Assembly: GCF_036116635.1 (NCBI RefSeq)
Contig: NZ_CP107995.1
Coordinates: 7,626,001-7,690,000, forward strand
DNA: 64,000 nucleotides
Direction of reading: 5' to 3'
Source: Amycolatopsis sp. NBC_00345
GTDB lineage: Bacteria > Actinomycetota > Actinomycetes > Mycobacteriales > Pseudonocardiaceae
Made by a program: the position numbers and the translations under genes. This document shows positions 49,658-62,300 of this stretch, piece after piece (positions within the stretch are counted from its first letter, which is position 1; every line of letters starts with the position of its first letter). The notes beneath the pieces are model-generated. The model saw only the letters and a list, made by a program, of their open reading frames with translations. It did not search any database and was not told the origin of the DNA.

Positions 49658-50364
49658 TCGATCCTGCTCACTGCCGCACGCACGGTGTCGGCCAGCAAGC
49701 GGGTGCAGCCGGGGGCACCGGGGTTCAGCAGCAGGTCCGTGCCCTCGCGGGCGGACAGCAGCGGGACCAGGTCCGCGGCCGACGCGGGGAGCCAGCCGGC
49801 GGCCCGGACGCGGGTGCGGTGGGCCGGCGCAGTCGTCACGAGCAGGCACGGCACGTTGTCGGGCGACGGGGCGATGAGCGGCTCCTGGTCGACGTCCAAG
49901 GCGACCGAGAACGCCGACTCGCGCAGCACCGCGGCGACCTGGTCGAAGTCCGCTTCCTCACGCGCGGCCAGGCGCAACGCGGCGTCCAGCGGGTCGGTCG
50001 GCGAGCCCGGGCCCGACGGCTCGTAGGCGGGGTTCGCCTCGAACCGGCCGACGGAACCGTCCTCCCGGGCCAGCCAGCCGCCGACCACAGCCGTCAACGG
50101 CGGGGTCGCCACCGCCGCGCCGTCCCTGGGGGAACCCGAGGCCGACGCCGGGCTCGCGGCCGATACCGAGCCCGTGGCCGGACCCGAGTCCGTCGCCGAT
50201 GCCGAGCGCGTGGCCGGACCCGAGCCCGCAGCCGGACCCAAGTCCGAACGCGCGGCCGAGCCAGAGCCCGAGTCCGAGTCCGCGCCAAGACCCGAACCCG
50301 CACCAAAACCCGCGGAAACCTGCCACACCGGGTCGACGAGCAGTACCCACTGGTCATCGGTCAT
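49654..50364 (-). CDS. Type VII secretion system-associated protein (SseB-like)
   Basis: A 236-residue protein. N-terminal DDQWVLLVDPVWQ and then, after a Ser/Gly/Ala/Asp low-complexity linker (residues 20-85), AVVGGWLAREDGSVGRFEAN, PAYEPSGPGSPTDPLDAALR, VPCLLVTTAPAHRTRVRAAG and GTDLLLNPGAPGCTRLLADT: the core of the actinobacterial SseB-like family annotated as type VII secretion-associated. The ATG overlaps the end of the giant gene by 11 bp, so both are one transcript. A chaperone or accessory role for export of the giant protein is inferred. Its 3' end overlaps the NACHT gene by four bases. Confidence 0.8.
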   Translation of the reverse strand: MTDDQWVLLVDPVWQVSAGFGAGSGLGADSDSGSGSAARSDLGPAAGSGPATRSASATDSGPATGSVSAASPASASGSPRDGAAVATPPLTAVVGGWLAREDGSVGRFEANPAYEPSGPGSPTDPLDAALRLAAREEADFDQVAAVLRESAFSVALDVDQEPLIAPSPDNVPCLLVTTAPAHRTRVRAAGWLPASAADLVPLLSAREGTDLLLNPGAPGCTRLLADTVRAAVSRID

Positions 50365-53300
50365 CGCCGGCGCCTCCTCCGGGTAGTTTCGCGAGCTGGG
50401 CCGCCTGTTGAGCCGAAGCGGTCTTCTCCTGCTCTTGGTAGCGTCGCACGGCTGCGGCGATGCGCCACCGGTAGAGCCACGCGAGGTTCGTGACGCGGAA
50501 GCGCCGCATCAGCCAGAGCGTCTCGCGAGTCCGCTCCACGCGCTGTTCGAGCGTGCCCTTCTCGCCGACTTCGTCGCCGCGCCAACCGTTCAGGGCGCCG
50601 CGCACCGCTTCGCGCACCACATCCGGCGAGAGCGAGCCCGGCGCCAGCTTGCGGATGGCCGTGGCGAGGTCCCGCGCGTAACGCTCGGCGTCGGGGCGGC
50701 CGAGAATCCCGCGGAAGTGACCGAGCAGCAACGAACGTCCGCCCGGCGCGGACAGCGCGGCGTCGAGGGCGCCGTGCCGGTCGAGCACCTCGACGGCGTC
50801 AGCGGCCTGGCCGACGTCGGTGCCACCCGCGACCTCGGCGGCCACGTCCAGCAGCGCGCCGACGGCGGCCGGGTTGTCCTTGCCGAGCAACGTGTCGGTC
50901 ACGCCGTGCAGCTGCAGCAGCGTGTACTCCTCCGCCACGCCCACAGCCACCGCGGTCTCGGCGGGCGACAGCGTGGCCGGGGACGGCGTGAGCGGCAACG
51001 AAATCGTGGCCACGGCGTCATCACCCGGCGAAACGGTCACCAGTTCGGCGGCCGCCGTCACCCCGGCGGGCGACAGCGCGGCGAGATCGGCCTGGATCCG
51101 CGCCACGAGCCGGTCGCGCACCTCGGCCGTGCCGCTCACGGCGACGCACGGCGCGGGCAGGCCGTCCGCCATTCGCTCCACAGTGGACTCCGCGACCCAC
51201 CGCGCGACGGTCGCTTCGGCTCGCTCGTCGGTGAGCGGCAACGGCGCGGGCGGCCGCTCGTCGAGGTCCCGCAGCCGGCCGGGCTCGGCGTGCAGCCGCA
51301 CCGGGCGGTACACCGCGCCCTCGTGCCAGACCGCCTTGCCAGTCACGGTGAACCGCTCGCGCGCGGCCTCGGGCAGCTCCACCGGCGACCAGCGGCCGGT
51401 GGCCGGGTCCAGGCGGCGGTCGATGACGTAACGCGTGCCGCTGGTGATGGTCTTCGACGTCGTCGCCAGCTCCAGCGCCGCGCTCCAGACCAGGTCGGGA
51501 CGCTCGTGGCGGGCCACGTCGGCGGCCACCGCGGTCAGGTCGAGCGCCGGGACGGCGGAACGGCGCAGCTTGCCGAGCACCCCGCTCAGCAGCTTGACCG
51601 TGGCGGCGCGGTCCTCGAGCGGCACCGGACCGGACGGCAGCGGCGGCCGGTACCACCAATCCAGCTCCGCGGCGTGCGACAGCTCCGCCAGCACCCGCTT
51701 GTCCTCGGCGGTCGACGGGTGATCGCCGGACACCAGGTACGAAACGCTGGGGAGCTCGTCCAACGACTCGGGGGCAAGGGAATCGGTGCCGAGGTGCTGG
51801 GGCAGGTCGAAACCGTTGGCGCGCAACTGCTCGGTGAAGTCGTGTACGAGCGCCATGTCTTCGCTCTCGACCCGCGGGAGAGCATCGAACACAAAGGACT
51901 GCTGGCCGGCCAGAGCGTCGGTGTAGTGCACGCCGATGGTGCGCCCGTCGTGCTGCCACGGGCGGGCCACCGCGTCGGCAGGCTCGCTGAGGCCGGGGAA
52001 AGCGGTCGGCTCGGGCGTGGCCGCACGCGGGCGGCCGAGGTCGACCTCAACCGCCGTGCCGTGCTCCGGCCGGAACGAAACGGTCACCCCAGCCACAGCG
52101 CCCTCGCTCGCGCGGATCTTCACCGGCACCCGCGCGAGCAGGTCACGGCGGGACTCGCCGAACTCCCGGCCGAGGTGCCCGGCCAGCTCCTTCGCGGCCT
52201 CCGTGGCCCGGGCGCGGGCGTCGGGCCCGGTGCCGGTCACGTGGATCGGGGTCAGCGGCTCGCCCCGGTCGTCGGCCTCGACGAGCGCGCGGGCCAGCCG
52301 CTCGGCGGCGACCTCAAGCGGAGTGTCCACATCGGACACCAGCACGGCGCCCGGCTCGCGCATCGTCGCGACGCGCTGAACCTCGCCGAGGTTGCGGTGC
52401 ACGCGGCTGGGGTCGACGTCCAGCAGGGCACGCGCGGCGGGCGGCAGCGGCACGTCGTGGACTTCGCCGGTGTAGCTGCGCTGGTCGGTGACCGTGCGCA
52501 CGAGCGGCGCCAGCTCCGGGTCCGCGGCCAGGTAGGACAGCGCCGCGTGCCAGACGAGGCCCGGTTCCGGATGCCGGTTCACGGCGGACTCGACCGCGGT
52601 CAGGTGCAGGTCACCCTCGCGGTTGTACAGCCCGCGCACCAACGTCTGCACCACGCGCTTGGTCAGCTCCAGCGTCTCGCCGCGGTCCGGCGACGGCGGC
52701 GCGGACTCGCCCGCGGGCGGCGGCTTGAGCCAGCTGGCATCGCTGTTCATCCGGATCTCGGACATGCCCGGCAGGTGCTGCGCGGACGGCAGCCCGATCC
52801 GCCGCGCGGTGCGCGAGAGCGCCTCCGGCCCGGTGCGGTGCATGATCGAGTTCCGGTGCACCCGGCCGAGCGGGGTGGCGAAGAACTCCTGCCCGAGCGC
52901 GTTGACCGCGGCGGGCATCAGGTTCTTCTGCGTCCGGCCGTAGTTGTCGCGCTGCTGGTCGAGGTAGGCGCGGGCGAACGGGTGCCCCTGGGACATGGTG
53001 AACGCCGAGTTCGCGATGTTGCTCCCGACGCGGTGCGTGGCGTAACCCTCGTCGGACTGGGCGGCCAGGATCACGTCGTTGAGGTTGTGCACCACGTTGT
53101 CGCCGTCGGTGTACAGGCCGCCGAAGCGGTGCATCAGCTCCATGCGCAGGATGTCGCTCGCCGCGGCGTAACCCGGGCCGGCCTGCTTGACCGCCTCGGA
53201 GTTGTAGAACTCCTGCAGCAGCATCGGGTTCTCGCTGGTGAACACCTCGTTGACGTTGACCAGCTGGATCCCGTGCTCCTGGGCCCAGCCCACGAAGTCG

Positions 53301-56300
53301 CGCACGTCGGCCAGCGGGTCCGGGCCGTCGGCGGGCGGCTCCGTGGTGAAGGCCAGGTCGGTCTGCCACCGCGGGACGTCCGTCCACAGCACCGGCACGA
53401 TGCTGCCGTTCAGCCGGTCGGCCGCGCCGCCGAAGTTCTGCCGGAACGTGTGCATGGTGCCCGCGTCGCGCAGCGGGCCGCCGAGCCAGATGGCGTGCAT
53501 CAGCAACGGTGTCGCGGTGACCTTCGCGAGCGGCTCGACGTCACCGGGCGCCCACGCGGACAGCTTCCCGTCCTCGCGTTCGGTCTCGATCGTCCACTCG
53601 CGATTGTCGGCCAGGTTCGCCGGGTCGGTGTGCTCGGACCCGAGCTGGTAGCCCTTGGCCAGGTCGAGCACGTTCAGCAGCTCCAGGCCCTGGCCCGCGG
53701 TGAGGCCGCGATAGTCGTGGCCGCGCAGGAACTCCGGCGGCTCGGGCGCGCAGTACAGGCCGAACAGGTCCGGGCCCAGCAACGGCGCGTGCTCGGGCGC
53801 CGGCCCTCGGTCCGCAGCGGCCGTGCGCAGGTCCCGCACCAGCTCGTTCGCCGAGCTGTAGGCGCCGTCCTGGGTGAGCACGTGACCCGGCGCCAGCACG
53901 GACACCAGCTCGGTCAGGCGATGGTCGACGGCGGCGCGGAGCGTGTCGGGACGCTCGTGCACGACCGACGGGCCGCCCGCCTCCTCCAACGCCTGCCGGA
54001 AGTCGTGCGCGAGCTCGCCGGAAGCGTGGCGACGGGCCGCGACGGGCTGGACCAGCGTGACCGAACCCGGTTTCGCCGCAACGAATTCCGGCGAAGCCGT
54101 GACCAGGCGGGCGAGTGTCGGGCCGTCCACGAGCACCGCGCGTCGCTCGCCGTCCGGGCCGGTGACGAAGACCCTCACGCGGGTCTCGTCGCCGTCGCCG
54201 GTGACCAGGAAGGTGCGGCCGTCACCCAGCTCGGTGACCTGCGCCTTGGCTGCCTCGGCGGGTTCCAGGAACGTCAGCCCGCGGGCGGCGCCGGTGTGGT
54301 CGGTCAGCACGGTGGTGGTGACGGAACCGGGCGCGAACTCGAAGGGCTCGCCCTCGAACTCGCCGGTGAGCCGCGTGTGGTCCGGGCGCACCAGGTCGTC
54401 GAGCGACGGCCGGAGGTCGCCGACCGACCGCTCGTCCAGCAGCCGCGTGACGTCGGCCTTGAACCGGTCCGCGAAGTCGGCGGGCACCGTGACCGGCGGC
54501 AACGGCGCGCCGTCGAGGTGGTGCTCGACGAGGGTCTCGGCGTAGTGACGGGCGTCGGGGCTCGTCGTGGTGGTCTCGCGCGCCGGGCCGGTGCTCCACG
54601 CGGGGTTGAGCCGCGCCGGCCGGGACAGCTCGTGCTCGCCCCAGCTGCCCTTCCCCGTCACGGTCAGGAGTCCGCGCGCCATCGGCGGCAGCGGCGTGCG
54701 CGACCACTGTCCGGTCTCCGGGTCGCGCCGGGTGTCCACCACCGCATGCACGTCCACGTCCGGCCGTCCGGCCAGCCGGGTCAGCGCCGCCGACCAGACC
54801 ACGTCCGGACGCTCGTGGCGGGCCACCAGGTCCTGCACGGAAGTGAGCCGCAGCTCGCCGGTGCGGGTGACCTCGTCCGCGAGCTGACTCTCCACAGTGG
54901 ACGTCAGCGCCAGGGTGCCGTCGTGGTCGGACAACGGGATCGGCCCGTCGGGCAGCTCGGCGTGGTGTCCCTGCTCCAGCTCGTGCACGAGGCCGACGAT
55001 GGCCTCGTCGCCGGGGCGGCCGCCGAAGGTCCGGAAGTGCCCGCCGTCGGTGACCGCGGTGAACCCGCCGGTCGCGCCCACGGCCCGGCCGAGCGTCGAG
55101 GTGTCGCGGCCGAACAGCGCGGGCTTGGTGGGCGCGTGCACGGTCGTCGGCCCGTCGAGTTCGTTCAGGGCGCGCTGGAAGTCGTGCGCGACGCCGCCGG
55201 GGCCGTCGGTCTGGCCGGTGCCGCAGGCGATAAGCGTGACCGACGACTTGGGCCCAGCCTGCCCGAACGGCCCGGAGTTCGCCACGATCCGCGCGAACGC
55301 GGCCCCGTCCACCCGTACGGTCCGGCCACCGAGCAGCGTCAGCTTCACCGACTGCGGACGGCCGTGCGCGAACACGAAGAACGTGTCCCCGGAGTCCTTG
55401 CCGCCCCACGGCGCCGCCGACTGCTCGGCCCACTCGCCGAAACGACGGCCGTTGAGGTCCGGGGTGGTCCCGTTGTCACGCGCGTCCCGCAGCACCGGGT
55501 CGAACCGGTCCGGCGTCACGCCCTCGTCGAGGGTGCTGACCGTGCCGGAGTTGTCCGCCACCCAGTCGTGCTCCACACCCGAGGTCTGCTCCGATGCGGG
55601 CAGGAACGAGACCGCGACGACCTTGCCCGAACGGTCGGTGACCTGGTGCTGCTCGATCTCGGAGACGTCGAAGTCGTACGGGCGGCCGGAGCCGGCGTCC
55701 CAGCCGGAGATCGTGGCGGGCCCGGTGTCGCGTGCCTCGACGGTGCCGTCACGGTGCGATTCGGTCGACGGTCCCGCGGTGGTGGTGCTGGGCTGCGGCA
55801 CCGGCTTCCGTGGGATCACCTGCGTTGTCGGCTGCGGCACGGGCTTCCGCGGGATCACGTGCGTCGTCGGCTGCGGCACCGGCTTGCGCCGGATCACCTG
55901 CGGCTGGACGTTCGTCGCCGGCGTCCGCACCGCATTCGGGTCCAAAGTAGACACGAACCGCGGACGCGGCCACAGGTGCGTGTCGAGCCGCCAGTCGACC
56001 TCCTGCTTGGCGTCCCACCACTTCCGGCGCGCCTCGTCGGCCTTCTCCCGGGCCTGCCGGACATCCTCGAGCGAGCTGTCTCGCCGGGCGGTGTGGTCGG
56101 AGTTGTCGTTGCGGTAGTCGTCGAGCACACCGGCCAGCCGCGCGGCGCGGTCCTGCGCCTCCTGCCGCTGCCGGACGAGCGCGGGCTGCCCGCCGCGGAT
56201 GTCCTGGATCCGCTGCTCGGCCCGGGTGACCTGGTCCAGCAGGGCCTGGCGCTCGGGCGAACCCTCGTCGGTCGCAGCGGCCATCGTCAGCGCCTGGGCG

Positions 56301-59300
56301 GCGACGTCCTGTTGCCGGGTGATCTCGGTGTTGCCGTCCCGCAGGGTCCGGCCCGCGTCCCGGGCGTCGTTCTCGGCGTCGGTGAGCGCCTGGCGCAGAT
56401 CGCGCACCGGGTCGGCGGCCACGGTGACCTGCAGGTCGCCGGCGCCCTTGGCCAGCGTCTTCACGTTGTCGCGCTGGTCGAGCCACCGGTCGTCGGCCTC
56501 GCGCTGGGCCGTCTCGACGGCCTCCTCCGCGGTGCGCCATTCGGTGGCCGCGTCCTTCACCGCGTCCTGCGCCTTGGTCAGCGAATCCGGCAGCGCCTCG
56601 CCCAGCAGCTTTTCGAGGTCCGCGTCCGACATCCGCACGAGCGTCGAGGCCGGCACCCGCACCTCGACCGCGCCGGTCCGGCCGTTGCCGAGGTCGGCGA
56701 CCACGCGGTACTCGACGTCGAACCCGACGAGCCCGGTGCGCCCCTTCGGCTTGTCGACCACGGAGCGCTGGCCGCCGGCCGTGCTCGACGTCGGGTCGGA
56801 GACGCCGACCGGGGAACGGCCGTCGACGCCGCCCCACGAGTGCGCGTTCTTGTCCGGGTCGGTGAGGCCGCCGTTGCCGAGGTTGTACTGGTTCTCGCCG
56901 CTGACCGTCTGCTTGGCCTCGCCGGTGAACGTAGTGGTGGCCTGGTCGGAGCGCTCCAGCTTGACCGAGTCGCTCAGCCCGGTGAGGTCCGGGTTGACCA
57001 GCCGCGCGTACACCTTCACGCCGCCGTGGCCGTTCTTGAAGATCGCGGCCTCGTGCAGCTCCGGCGCCTCCAGCGGCCGGTCGACCATGCCGGGCAGGTT
57101 GGCCTGCAGCATCTCGTTGGTCACCGAGGAGACGAGGGTGTTGTTCGCGCCGGTGCCCGGGCCGGTCAGGCCGTCACCCGCGCCCGCGAGCCGCAGCGCG
57201 CGAACGGCGCCGGCGCGCACGGCGGCCGCCCCGCGCAGACCTTCGACGAGCGCGGAACGCGGCAGCGTGCCCGTGCCCTGCTGCTGCCACTCGGTGAGCC
57301 GCTCCAGGGTGGCGTCGGCGGCCGTCAGCTCGGTGGTGCGCGGGGCGTACGCGGTCCGCGCGGGCTGGTTCTGGGCGCTGATCTTCTGGTCGTCGGCCGA
57401 AGAACGCACGGTCAGCCGCGTGTCCTGGTGGGCGATCGGGTACGTCCGCCCGCCGCGCTGCACCACCAGCTCGAACCGCACCTGGTGCCGGTGACGCACG
57501 GCCGGGCCGCTCGCCGACGCGGTCTGCGCCGTGGTCGTGGTGTCCGTGGAGACCGTCTGGTCGCTCTTGGACTTCGTGCCGGAGATCGCGGCGTACGCGC
57601 CGTCGTAACCGCTGGTCTTCGACGGGTTGCTCTGGAACAGGCCGCGCCCGGCGCCGCGGAACTGGCCGCCGTACGACGAGCCGTGCCCGGCGTTCTCCTT
57701 GGCGGTCCCGGTCGAGTTGACGACGTGGTCGACCTCGCCGCCGTCATGCACCACGTCGAGGAACTCGCTGTCGGTGACCGTGCCCTTGAGCAGCACCTGG
57801 TAGCTGTCGGTGGAGAGGATCCCCGCGTCGTGCAGGACCAGCGGCACACCACCGTCGAGCGCACTGTCCACAAGGGACGTGACGCTCTCCGGCGAGGCGA
57901 CGTCGAGCATCCGCTGCAGGTTGTTCATCGAGTCGTCGAGCACCGACTTCGGCAGCAGCTTGTCCCCGGTCCGGCCCAGTTGCGCGCGGGCGTCGCGGAC
58001 GAGCTGCGAGAGGTCCGGCGCGTTCTCGACCACCGCCGCGCCGAGCGAGCTGGACTGCGCGCCGACCAGCGCCGGGCTGGTCAGCTCGCCGGGCGGGGCC
58101 GTGCGCGGCTCCAGCGCCGGCAGCAGGCCCTGCTCACGGGCCTGGTCCTCGGTCATCCGCACGAACACCGCGCCGGGCAGCTTGACGTCGGCGCCGGAGC
58201 GCGAGGTCGAGCCGTTGACCAGGGACTCCTGGCGGCTCTCGGCGACCAGCCGCACGTCGGCGTCGTACTGCACCAGCACCGTGCGGCTCTTCGACGGCGC
58301 GCGGTTGACGTGGTCGACGCTCGCGCTCAGCTCCTTCGAGCTGCCCGAGGTGCGGACCCACGGGCTCCACTTGAGCGAGCCGTAGAGCTGGCCCTGGCCG
58401 TGGGTGTCGCTGCCGTCCGGCCGGATCGTGAGGCCGAGCTGCGCGTTCGCCTCGATGGACTGCTTGTGCGACTTCTCGTAACCCGCCTTGCCACCACCCG
58501 CGTACGTGGTGTCGCTGCCGCCCGCGTCGGACGTGACGACCAGCTTCGGGTTGCTCAGCGACATCCCCATGCCGAGGCCGCCGACGCGGTCGGCCACCCG
58601 GCGCTCGTACCGGAATCCGCCGGACTGCGCGCCCTGGCTCAGGAACCGCGGCAGTCCACTTCGGAACGTCTCGGGCGAGAACATCCGGTCCACGCGCTTG
58701 CGGGCCTCGCCGCCGGGCAGCCCGAGCACCGCGTCGCCGCCGGCCGCGCGCTGCAGCTGCCGCAACGCCTCGTCGCGCAGCACCTCGGTGTTGGCGACGG
58801 CCTCCACGTGCAGGAACTTCGGCGGGTTCGGCTGCCGCGAGCCCGCCAGGTCGTCGATGCGCGGCGTCTCGGACGGGGTGAGCGCGATGGTGCCCGACTT
58901 GCCGGGCGCGAACTCCGCGGGGTCCTTCTTCAGCGCCGAGCCGTCGTTGACCCACAGGTCGACCTTGCCGGAGATCCTCGGCAGCGAGACCCCGCCGTTG
59001 TCGCCGGTTTTGGCCACTGTGGACACCGTCGGCGTGACGCGGAACGGCGAGCCCGGCGTCAGCCGCTTCACCCACGGGCGGTTGCGGGTGTAGCTGGTGA
59101 CCTCGACCTCGAACTCGACGTCGTGCTTGAAGACCTGCGAGTCGGGACTGCCGCCCGCGGACGTGGTGGTCGTGACGGTCGGGCCGCCGGTGTTCTTCCA
59201 GGTGGTGGTGTCGGAGTACTGCACCGGCGTGACCGTCGGGCTGACGCCCAGCGACGTGACGGCGGTGGCGGCGGGGATGATCACGCGGCCTTCGAGGCCC

Positions 59301-62300
59301 GCGGACCAGCCCTTTTCCGTGGTCGTGGCGCTGTTCAGCGACGGGCTGGTGGCGATCGAGCCCTTGACCGAGCGACCGGTGGCCTGGCCGAGGTGCTCCC
59401 CCGGCCCGATCTTGGCCTTCACCGTCACGTTGATGTACTCGTCGGTGAACAGCCCGCGGCGCTTCAGCTGCACCGAAACACCCGGGCCGAGCAGACTGTC
59501 CATCTTGGACCGAAGCGCGCCCGGGGAGAACGCCGAGGTGAGCTTGCGCAGGTTCGCGAGCCGCTCCGCGACGTCACGAGTGGAGCCCTTGGTGTCGCTC
59601 TGGAACTTGTCCCAGCGCGGCAGGAACTTCGCGAACCCGGGCCGGTCGCGCAGCGCGTTCTCGATCTGCGGCTGCACCTTCGCGGCCGGGGTGAACGAAC
59701 CGGGGCGCACCTGGCCCGCCGCGACGGCCGAGGCGAGGTACGGCGGCTCGTGGCGTTTGCCGACGTCGGTGAACTTGTCCCGGGTGCCGTCCGGCACCGG
59801 CAGGCCCTGCGCCTTGGCCTCGGGCAGCCCCATCCGGACGTAGGCGGTGGCCTCGACGGTCGCCTTCTCGCCGCTCGCAGTGGTGACCTCGACGTCGACC
59901 TTGACCTTGTACAGGCCGACGTCACCCTTCGCGTTGACCGTGGACTTGGCCGTGACGCTGGTCCCGCTCGTCGAGGTCTGGGTGACCTTCGCCGAAGCGC
60001 TGCCGGCCACGCCGCCGACCCCGCCGACGGCGCCGGGGATGTAGGCGCCGCCGCCGAAGATGCCGTTCACGTCCAGCCCGGACTTCGAGGCCGCCGCGGT
60101 GCTGCCACCGTTCACCGAGGAGTCGTTGAACCGCAGCTCGGAGTCGCCCGGCACCACGCCGACCAGCTCGACGTCCTTCGGCCGCGCCTGCAGCTGGACG
60201 GCGTCGCGGTGGCTGCCGTGCGGGCTCAGCAGGTCGTTCGACACCACCGGGCCGCCCTGCAGCGCCGTGCCGAGCACCCCGCGGACGCCGCCGCGGCTGA
60301 CGAAGTCCTGCAGCGCGCCCCGGCCGGGCGCGCCGAACTTCGTGACCGACGGGTGCAGCAGCCCACTGACCTGGTTGAACAGGCTCTGCTCGTCGAAGAT
60401 CACGGCCTCGGGGGTGAGGAACTCGATCTGCTCGGACCAGTCGTTCTTCGGCGGAGTGGGCGGCCCCTGCGTCTCGTGCGGCTTCAGGTTGGCCAAGTCC
60501 TGCGACAGCAGCAACGAAACCTGACCATCCACTGTGGACCCAGTGTGGCCGCCGTTCTGATCGGAGACGGTGATCGTGTACTTGACTCCGACGTCGGCGC
60601 GGTCGACGTCGCCGGCCGAGCGGATCACCCGCTGCTCGGTGCCGGTGACGGTGGACGTGTGCTCCACCGACGGCGACGCGAGCTGCGCGGTGGCCCCGAC
60701 CGAAGCGTAGGGACCGGCCGGGAAGAGCCCGAAGTACGACGTGCCGACCGTGCCCGTGGTCGTGTCGGTCTGCGGCTGGGCGTGCGTGACCTGGTTCTGG
60801 TCGTTGACGTCGGCGATGGTCGGGTGCGGCTGCTTCGTCACCTGGTCGGCGCCGACGGCGGAAAGGTCCGGCTCCGCCTTGACGTGCACCTCGTACCACT
60901 TCTCGCCGACCCGCACCATGGACTTGCGGCCCTGGCCGAGGAACGACTCGAAGCCGGGGCCGTCGAGCGTGCCGGTGATGGCGTCGATCCCCACCGGCTT
61001 CGGCGGATTGGTGCGGCCGGGGTCGGCGTTCCGGATCAGGCGTTCGATGGCGGTGCCGACGTCCTTGGCGCCCCGCACGTCCACCGGCACCAGCGCGCCG
61101 AGGGCCTGGCCGTCCCTCGCGTACTCGGGGAGGCGGTCGCGTAACGCGCGGTCGTCGGGCTCGTTCTGCTGATCGTCGTCAGTGTGGCTGTCGTTGTCGT
61201 CGACGAGCACGCTGTCGGGCTTTTTCCAGCCAGCGATCAGCTGGTCGAAGAACTCGGCACGGTGCGGCGCCTCCGCGCGCAGCTTGTCCGGGTCGAGGAA
61301 GTAGTACTTGGCCGTCTCGGCCATGTCCTCGTTGACGTTGGTCGCGCCGTACTTCGTGATCGGCCGCTCGCCGGTGAACGACGGGAAGCCGTCACGGTCC
61401 CAGTAGCCGCTGTGCTCGTTGAAGTCGGTCTGCCGGTCCTTCAGAGCCTGGTAGATGCGCTCGGCGCGAGGGCCGGAAAGCTCGTTGTCCTGCCGCGCGA
61501 ACACATCCGGGTGCTGCTGCGCCAGCTGGGCGACGAACTCGGCGCGCCGCGGCGCCTTCCGCTCCAGGCCGGGCCGGTCGAGCAGGTGCGACTTGAGCGC
61601 GGCCTTGAAGTCGGCCTGGTCGGTGCGGGCCTTCGAGTCGCTCGGCGGCTCGGCGTCGGGGCCGCGGTTCGGGGACCCGTCCTCGTTCCACGAGCCGACG
61701 TGCTTGCCGTAGTCGTCGAGCGCGTACTTGAGCAGGCCGTGGGACAGCTCGTGGGCGACGGTGCCCTCGAGGCCGCGCCGTCCGCCGCCGAACTCCCGGC
61801 TGAGCGTCGCGGGCGCGTAGAGGTTGACCGTCTGGTGCGAAGCGATGTACTCGCCGCCCATGCCGTAGGCCAGTTCACCCCGCTCCAGCCCGAAGTTGAC
61901 CGCGCCGATGTGGCGCACCTCCTGGTCGACGCCGGCGCGGCTGGAGTTCGCCCGCTGCTCACCGATGATCGGCGAATAGTGGGACAGCGCGTCGTCGATC
62001 GCACCGTTCTCGTCGTCGGTGAAGTCCCGCTTGCGCACCCGCGCGAGCGCGGACGGCTTCGCGTTGGGATTGCTCTCCTTGACCGCCTGCACGCCCCGGT
62101 CCGAGTCGTGGCTGATTCCCGTCTTCGGGTCGCCGTCGTCGTTCACGTAGACAACGCGCTCCTGCTCCTCCTTCGCCACGTCCTGGTCGAAGCGGTCCCG
62201 CAGGTCACGGTACTTCTGTTCGTACGACTGCTTGGTGCCCTTGCCCTTGTTGTCGTCGAGGTAGGCGAACCGGTGGCCGTCGTCGGTCGTGACGAGCTTG

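Noticed and set aside
50408..61144. Plus-strand open frame of 3,578 codons
   Set aside because: It lies antisense to the giant minus-strand gene. Its translation is an Arg/Gly/Ala/His-rich mixture with no motif, as expected for the mirror frame of a GC-rich gene, while the minus strand shows clear domains.
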